From Nitrospiraceae bacterium (GTDB lineage: Bacteria > Nitrospirota > Nitrospiria > Nitrospirales > Nitrospiraceae), in NCBI GenBank assembly GCA_919902505.1, contig CAKKRE010000008.1:1-45673 (forward strand): a DNA stretch of 45,673 nucleotides, given 5' to 3'. A model generated the notes under the pieces. It worked only from the letters and a program-made list of their open reading frames with translations, ran no database searches and had not been told where the DNA came from. Numbering within the stretch: position 1 is the stretch's first letter; each line of letters starts with the position of its first letter. The translations under genes and the position numbers were made by a program. Positions 41,600 to 45,673 of the stretch are shown here, in pieces.

Positions 41600-41653
41600 C
41601 GGATCGGCGAGCGATGCCAGAACGCGGCTGACAGACTTTTTCAGCATCCTGTG
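41600..41653. repeat. Partial right end of TAGCAGG-type repeat
   Basis: GCGATGCCAGAACGCGGCTG then ACAGACTTTTTCAGCATCCTG match the right arm of the dispersed repeat with several changes. The left arm is missing and the TA flank is degraded, so this is a remnant joined to the mosaic at 41490. Confidence 0.6.
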
Positions 41654-41657
41654 AGGA

Positions 41658-41828
41658 TTATTCCGTTTCTTCGCTGGCCTCCAGACACTTCGTGCACTGT
41701 TCCAGATCGGGTACGCCATGGGCGCTGCAGAAGTGCCGATGGCAGAGGCCGCAGAGCATAAAGGTCATCTTGATGCGGTCTTCCGCCTCGCAGTAGTAAC
41801 AGTTTTTTGCGGTTCTTGCCTTCGGCAT
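41658..41828 (-). CDS. 56-aa Cys-rich zinc-finger-like protein
   Basis: Seven cysteines at 10, 13, 26, 29, 34, 45 and 48 with His residues between (NCYYCE, LCGLCHRHFC, QCTKC) give a treble-clef or double-zinc-ribbon pattern. GAGGAGAAGG stands a few bases before the ATG at 41828, which fixes the start against a longer frame. Cytosolic, unknown role; could bind nucleic acid or protein. Confidence 0.75.
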   Translation of the reverse strand: MPKARTAKNCYYCEAEDRIKMTFMLCGLCHRHFCSAHGVPDLEQCTKCLEASEETE

Positions 41829-42155
41829 GGTCCTTCTCCTCAAAACGTTTGTCGGTTCAATTGTCGGTCATTGATTGAGTGCACGAGCCGGGTTCTCTCG
41901 GCGTCAGTGCGCTTCGCCGTTCCATGCCGATGATCGAGCATGAGGGCGGCAGGACCTGAAACCATGACAGGGGGCGGGCAGGGCACCTAGGCCGAGTTAG
42001 CCTGAGGCGCTAAGGGCAGTTAGAGGTGTGATCGTGCTCGCGTTCACCATTCCACAGGGTCGGCCGACACTCCCGTGGACCGCTGCTCGTTATAACACAT
42101 TTTGAAGATCATCGTGGCGTTTCCCGCCTCGGCCTGTTGTGGCGACGCGACGAGG
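41829..42155. other. Intergenic, no gene seen
   Basis: About 327 bp between the mini zinc protein and the SGNH-like gene, both on the minus strand. No convincing frame, repeat or hairpin found. Confidence 0.5.
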
Positions 42156-43478
42156 TCAGATGTTCGGCAAGAGCCCCGGCCGCTGGGATCTTTGTAATGC
42201 GCGGTGAATGGCTTCAGCCGCCACACGGTTGCCCTCGTCCGTCCAATGCGTATCGTCGGTCAGGTATGTGGGAATGCCGGCGCGCGATGCGGCTTTCAGC
42301 GCCGGAGTGAGATCGACATGCTCGATGCGTGAGTCCAAATCCGCCAGCAGCCGCTGCATGTGCCCAGGCAGATCGGTGACCTGCCATCGGCGAATCGCTT
42401 CCGTCGCCAACGTCACATTGCCGAGGTCATGGTAGACCCGAAATTTCTCCGGAACAAAGGCCACGAGGAAGCGGATATTCCGGTCACGGCAGAGTTTCGC
42501 TGCTTCGATGATCGGAACGACAGCCTTGCGAAGAGTCAGGTCTGATATCCGCTCCACTTCGGCGGAGGCGAAAAATACGGTTGTCGTCCTGTGCGTGGCG
42601 TCGAGAAACTCGGCTCGGAGTTCCTTGAGGGAATCATCCGGCGTACATTGCTGATCCGGGCGGAACAGGAGGGCCGAGACATTTCTGCTCAATGACCGAA
42701 ACCAGAAATCCTGCCACCAGCCGGTGCCGGACCGGAGCGCCTTCTCTTCGTATTTCTCCGCATCGGAAAAATCATTGCCTTCAAAAAACGCCCAGATCAC
42801 GGTCTTGGGTGCGAGTGGTAAGCCGAACCGCCGCAGGACGGCCAATTCCTGCTGAGGACCATATCCTGAATGCCCCAGATTGGCGACAGACTTGCCTTGC
42901 AGTTCACTCAGCCGCGTCGTGATTAAGTTTTCGTCCGGCGTGAAGTACCCTTCCATGTACGAATCTCCGATCACCACGATCTCGGCCGATTCGAGGTCGC
43001 GGGCATTGCGAAATCCGTTGCGATCGTAACGCACGGCCACCGTTCGCGCCGGATCGGGAGGAATGCAGAGCGCCGCGCCGATGTTTCCCTGGTACGGCGC
43101 TTCGTACTGATAGTGCGGATCGTGCCGCCACAAGAGTTCCTTGTCGAACCGTCGTCCCGCCACGCTCAGGGCCGTGCCGGATTCGTACGAACCGAAGAGG
43201 GCCCGGTAATCAACGAGGTCGATCAGGACGGCTCCTTCTGCGAGCACCCAGCAGAACACCAGCGAGCCCGTCGTGAGAAGGAAGCGTGTGCCTGTTTCCG
43301 GGAGGGGTGTCCGCGCAAACATGCCATACAATGCCCAGCCCAGCAGATAGGCCGAGATGACATTGTCGAGGAGGTGCCGGATAGTCGTCACCCCCGTGAG
43401 GAAGAGGATGCCATATCCCGCAAGGAAGACAGCGAGGGTCAGGCTAACCACGATACTTCTGTGCATCTCCGATGGCAT
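42156..43478 (-). CDS. Membrane-anchored SGNH/AlgX-like acyl-hydrolase-type protein
   Basis: 440 aa. Two or three N-terminal TM helices (about 8-95) are followed by an extracytoplasmic SGNH/GDSL domain: VVIGDSYMEGYF (Ser nucleophile in GDS, block I) and DDTHWTDEGNRVAAEAI near the C-terminus (Asp and His of block V). This plan matches the AlgX/AlgJ-like O-acetylation and DHHW-type proteins. It may add or remove an acyl group on an exported glycan. Start at ATG 43478 has GTGAG upstream; an ATG four codons later is possible. A long palindrome lies about 100 bp upstream. Confidence 0.82.
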   Translation of the reverse strand: MPSEMHRSIVVSLTLAVFLAGYGILFLTGVTTIRHLLDNVISAYLLGWALYGMFARTPLPETGTRFLLTTGSLVFCWVLAEGAVLIDLVDYRALFGSYESGTALSVAGRRFDKELLWRHDPHYQYEAPYQGNIGAALCIPPDPARTVAVRYDRNGFRNARDLESAEIVVIGDSYMEGYFTPDENLITTRLSELQGKSVANLGHSGYGPQQELAVLRRFGLPLAPKTVIWAFFEGNDFSDAEKYEEKALRSGTGWWQDFWFRSLSRNVSALLFRPDQQCTPDDSLKELRAEFLDATHRTTTVFFASAEVERISDLTLRKAVVPIIEAAKLCRDRNIRFLVAFVPEKFRVYHDLGNVTLATEAIRRWQVTDLPGHMQRLLADLDSRIEHVDLTPALKAASRAGIPTYLTDDTHWTDEGNRVAAEAIHRALQRSQRPGLLPNI

Positions 43479-43576
43479 GACAAGCTCACATTGTGGTGGC
43501 GTGAATAGTATGCCGGTTCGCAGCGAATCATCCGTTCCGGAACAGGACGTGCGCCGCATGGTGATCGTCGCGGTCC

Positions 43577-43601
43577 GAGTGTCCAGTATTACTGGACACT
43601 C
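43577..43601. promoter_or_regulatory. 25-bp perfect palindrome upstream of the SGNH gene
   Basis: GAGTGTCCAGT-ATT-ACTGGACACTC has 11-bp perfect arms and a 3-bp centre, 99 bp before the SGNH start codon. TGTCCAGTAT is repeated at 43764. It could be an operator, or an end of a lost mobile element. Confidence 0.4.
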
Positions 43602-43715
43602 AATCTGCTGTCAACACAGCGTGGACCGACTGACCGTTTCCGGCAAAGCGGGTTGACGGTTCAAATCCCAATAGCGATGAGTCATTAGGATGGATGGTCG
43701 TTGAGAATCCTGAAG

Positions 43716-43739
43716 AACGAGCTTGAGCGTAAGCTCGTT
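43716..43739 (-). terminator. Hairpin downstream of prfC
   Basis: AACGAGCTT and AAGCTCGTT form a perfect 9-bp stem with a 6-nt loop, about 110 bp after the prfC stop. On the minus strand only CTTC follows, so it is a weak intrinsic terminator candidate. Confidence 0.42.
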
Positions 43740-43847
43740 TCCACGGCAGTCGAACGAAGCAGTTGTCCAGTATAGCTGAATTGGTCGGAGATACGATAAT
43801 CACGAAGAGGGCAGGGCTCGGGAATGTCAGGATTCCACGTCCGCCGG

Positions 43848-45473
43848 TCAGTCTTCCGTCCCGGCCACTTCTTCCCGCAACAGGAACTTGATGGACGGGT
43901 TCGATTTGATGCAGTAGGCCAGCAGGTGTTCGGTGGTGAACAGCATGACGCCGCGGCCCTGCTGATCGACGAGCCGGATGGTGTCGGACGGCCAATAGAC
44001 GGCCGAAATCGTGGCAGGATCGCCGACGATCCAGCGGGCCCGCGCATGGGGCAGGCGCTCCACGGATGTCTTCACCCCGTATTCATTCTCCAGGCGGGAC
44101 ATGACGACGTCGAACTGCAATTCACCCACCGCGGCCAGCACCGGTTCGCGGCGCACATGGTCGGGTGAATAAAAAATCTGCATAACCCCTTCTTCTTCGA
44201 GCTGCTTGAGCCCCTTCTGAAACTGCTTGTGCTTCGAAATATCCTGCGTGCGCAACAGGCCGAAACATTCCGGAGGAAAGTGCGGAATGGGATCGAAGGT
44301 CAGCGCGGGATCGGAAGTCAGGGTGTCGCCGATCGTGAACAGGCCGGGGTTCACCAACCCGACGACATCGCCGGGGTAGGCCTCGTCGATCGTTTCGCGG
44401 TCGCGGCCGAACAGGCGATGGGGGCGTGTCATCCGGATCTTGCGGCCCAGGCGCGCATGATGGACCATCATGTCTTTTTCGAAGCGCCCGGAGCAGATGC
44501 GGAGGAAGGCCATGCGGTCGCGATGCTGCGGGTCCATGTTCGCCTGAATCTTGAACACGAAGCCGGAGAACGCTTCGTCGGTCGGTTGTATCAGGCCCTG
44601 GGCCGTCTGGCGCGGTCCGGGAGGCGGCGCGAGTTTGGTAAAGGCATCCAGGAACGGCCCGACGCCGAAGTTGGTCAACGCGCTGCCGAAGAAGACCGGC
44701 GTGAGTTCACCCGCGAGGAACCGGTCGCGATCGAAGGAGGTGCCTGCGCCCGTCAACAGGCCGATCTCTTCCTGCAGCGGCCCGTAGGCCTCGCCGAGCG
44801 TCTCCGCCAGTTTCGGATTGGGAAAGGCCTCGACCGTCATCGGAGCGCGGCGTTGATTGTGCGCCGTGCGCTGGAAGAACAGCACCTGACGGTGTTGAAA
44901 ATCGTAGACCCCTTGAAAGCCGGACCCTTCGCCGATCGGCCAATTGAAAGGCACCGCCGTCATTCCCAGCGTCCGCTCGATTTCATCCAGCAGGTCGAAC
45001 GGATGGCGGCCAGGCTGGTCCATCTTGTTGATGAAGGTCAGGATCGGGATGCCGCGTTTGCGGCAGACAGCAAAGAGTTTCTTGGTTTGCGGTTCGATAC
45101 CCTTGGCGCCGTCCAGCACCATGACGGCGCTATCCACCGCCATGAGCGTGCGATACGTGTCTTCGCTGAAGTCCTGGTGGCCCGGCGTATCGAGCAGATT
45201 GACCCGCGCACCTTGATAGTCGAACTGCAGCATAGTGGACGTAATCGAAATGCCGCGCGCCTGCTCCAATTCCATCCAGTCGGACTTGGCTTGACGTTGG
45301 CTGGAGCGAGCTTGCACTGCGCCGGCCAGGTGGACAGCTCCCGCGTAGAGCAGGAGTTTTTCCGTCAACGTGGTTTTTCCGGCGTCCGGATGGGAAATGA
45401 TGGCAAATGTGCGCCGTCGCAGCACTTCTCGTCGCAATTCGTCGGACGCAGATTTCTCAACCGGCAGGGACAT
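43848..45473 (-). CDS. prfC: Peptide chain release factor 3 (RF3)
   Basis: 541 aa, full length. G1 SHPDAGKTTL (27-36), the G2 ARGISITSTMLQF region, G3 LLDTPGHQDF, and G4 INKMDQPG are all intact. The C-terminal part (QDISKHKQFQKGLKQLEEEG) is typical of RF3 rather than EF-G. A cytosolic GTPase that releases RF1/RF2 from the ribosome after termination. No other gene follows within the window on its upstream side; an upstream leader of about 200 bp ends in the repeat block at 45631. Confidence 0.96.
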   Translation of the reverse strand: MSLPVEKSASDELRREVLRRRTFAIISHPDAGKTTLTEKLLLYAGAVHLAGAVQARSSQRQAKSDWMELEQARGISITSTMLQFDYQGARVNLLDTPGHQDFSEDTYRTLMAVDSAVMVLDGAKGIEPQTKKLFAVCRKRGIPILTFINKMDQPGRHPFDLLDEIERTLGMTAVPFNWPIGEGSGFQGVYDFQHRQVLFFQRTAHNQRRAPMTVEAFPNPKLAETLGEAYGPLQEEIGLLTGAGTSFDRDRFLAGELTPVFFGSALTNFGVGPFLDAFTKLAPPPGPRQTAQGLIQPTDEAFSGFVFKIQANMDPQHRDRMAFLRICSGRFEKDMMVHHARLGRKIRMTRPHRLFGRDRETIDEAYPGDVVGLVNPGLFTIGDTLTSDPALTFDPIPHFPPECFGLLRTQDISKHKQFQKGLKQLEEEGVMQIFYSPDHVRREPVLAAVGELQFDVVMSRLENEYGVKTSVERLPHARARWIVGDPATISAVYWPSDTIRLVDQQGRGVMLFTTEHLLAYCIKSNPSIKFLLREEVAGTED

Positions 45474-45630
45474 AGAGTTTCTCTTCGTGGTTAGGGGAGG
45501 CCAACGGGACAGGGGATCAGGGCATCGCCTGGCGTCGCTGGGTGATAACTCTTTCTTTTATCAGTCGGAGTGGGGTGGCGGCAAGGAGGGGGAGGCGGGA
45601 TGGGGGCTGGTTGATCTCCTGTGCTCGCGC

Positions 45631-45673
45631 AACGCGCGGCCTAGGAAGGCCCTCGTTGGACGGCGCGCAGTGG
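45631..45673. repeat. 42-bp palindromic repeat block, copy 2 (runs to the window edge)
   Basis: Begins ACGCGCGGCCTAGGAAGGCC and continues CTCGTTGGACGGCGCGC. It differs from 17198-17240 at three positions. It may extend beyond the window. It lies upstream of prfC. Confidence 0.75.

Larger units (their letters stand above)
43479..43847. other. Intergenic between prfC and the SGNH gene
   Basis: About 369 bp, holding the palindrome at 43577, a second TGTCCAGTAT at 43764, and a hairpin at 43716. Reading frames crossing it continue antisense into prfC and are not credible. Confidence 0.5.

Noticed and set aside
43645-43675. Sequence GGTTCAAATCCCAA resembling a tRNA T-arm
   Set aside because: The flanking bases do not pair into a 5-bp T-stem and no acceptor, D or anticodon arms can be formed around it. 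No CCA end. Judged chance.
44229-45494. Long plus-strand reading frame opposite prfC
   Set aside because: It runs antisense to an intact RF3 gene with all GTPase motifs. High-GC codon bias opens long antisense frames; no motif or binding site.

Overview
The window is GC-rich bacterial chromosome from a Gram-negative organism, shown by MlaA, a PagL-type lipid A deacylase, several lipoproteins and several outer-membrane beta-barrels. The gene mix (two Crp/Fnr regulators, a dihaem cytochrome c, a lipoprotein truncated haemoglobin, DUF3179, DUF2934, many small secreted proteins of unknown function) and the dispersed palindromic repeats suggest Nitrospira or a close relative in Nitrospirota. That placement is inference from style. 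No rRNA, tRNA or marker gene settles it. I found about 52 protein genes, no convincing RNA gene and no CRISPR array.

Layout. 1-3.7 kb: a Crp/Fnr regulator, a DUF2934-mlaA pair, and a pagL-TVP38 pair, all with an envelope-lipid theme. 4.0-6.4 kb: a minus-strand operon of four genes (thioredoxin-like, AhpD-like, DUF3179, AhpD-like), each joined to the next by an ATGA overlap. 6.9-8.7 kb: a truncated-haemoglobin lipoprotein divergent from an ECF sigma factor with its cupin anti-sigma partner. 9-14.3 kb: DUF2784, a TfoX-like protein, a methyltransferase, a lipocalin-like protein, DUF4396, and a lipoprotein/outer-membrane protein pair. 14.3-15.0 kb: an AbrB/PIN toxin-antitoxin pair. 15.2-17.2 kb: a PAP2 phosphatase and a TPR lipoprotein. 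17.4-19.8 kb: a lower-GC restriction-modification island of the PaeR7I/XhoI type. 20-28 kb: small secreted proteins, a flavin monooxygenase, AEC and MFS transporters, a TPR protein and a CBS protein. 28-31 kb: a zinc-ribbon protein, a degenerate AAA-like protein, a GIY-YIG protein, an NTF2-like protein and DUF2127. 31-35 kb: cytochrome c divergent from a second Crp/Fnr regulator, a lipoprotein and an outer-membrane barrel. 35-41.5 kb: a CBS protein, pyrophosphatase, DEAD-box helicase, an SF2 helicase and a second degenerate AAA-like protein. 41.6-45.5 kb: a Cys-rich mini-protein, an SGNH/AlgX-like membrane protein and release factor 3.

Three things stand out. (1) Two paralogous small proteins (28731-29312 and 40893-41447) keep the AAA+ fold signature but have the Walker A lysine and threonine replaced position for position. 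Both carry histone-H1-like Lys/Ala/Pro tails, and one lies directly after an SF2 helicase. (2) A dispersed repeat with TA-flanked inverted ends (TAGCAGG...CCTGCTA) occurs in at least seven places. In six of them its terminus lies at the stop codon of the neighbouring gene, and in five it supplies the stop's G. (3) The four-gene redox-like operon has lost the usual CxxC motifs from every redox-type member. Two further repeat types (a 42-bp palindromic block at 17.2 and 45.6 kb, and mosaics of short AT-richer repeats) occur near the restriction island and the AAA-like genes.
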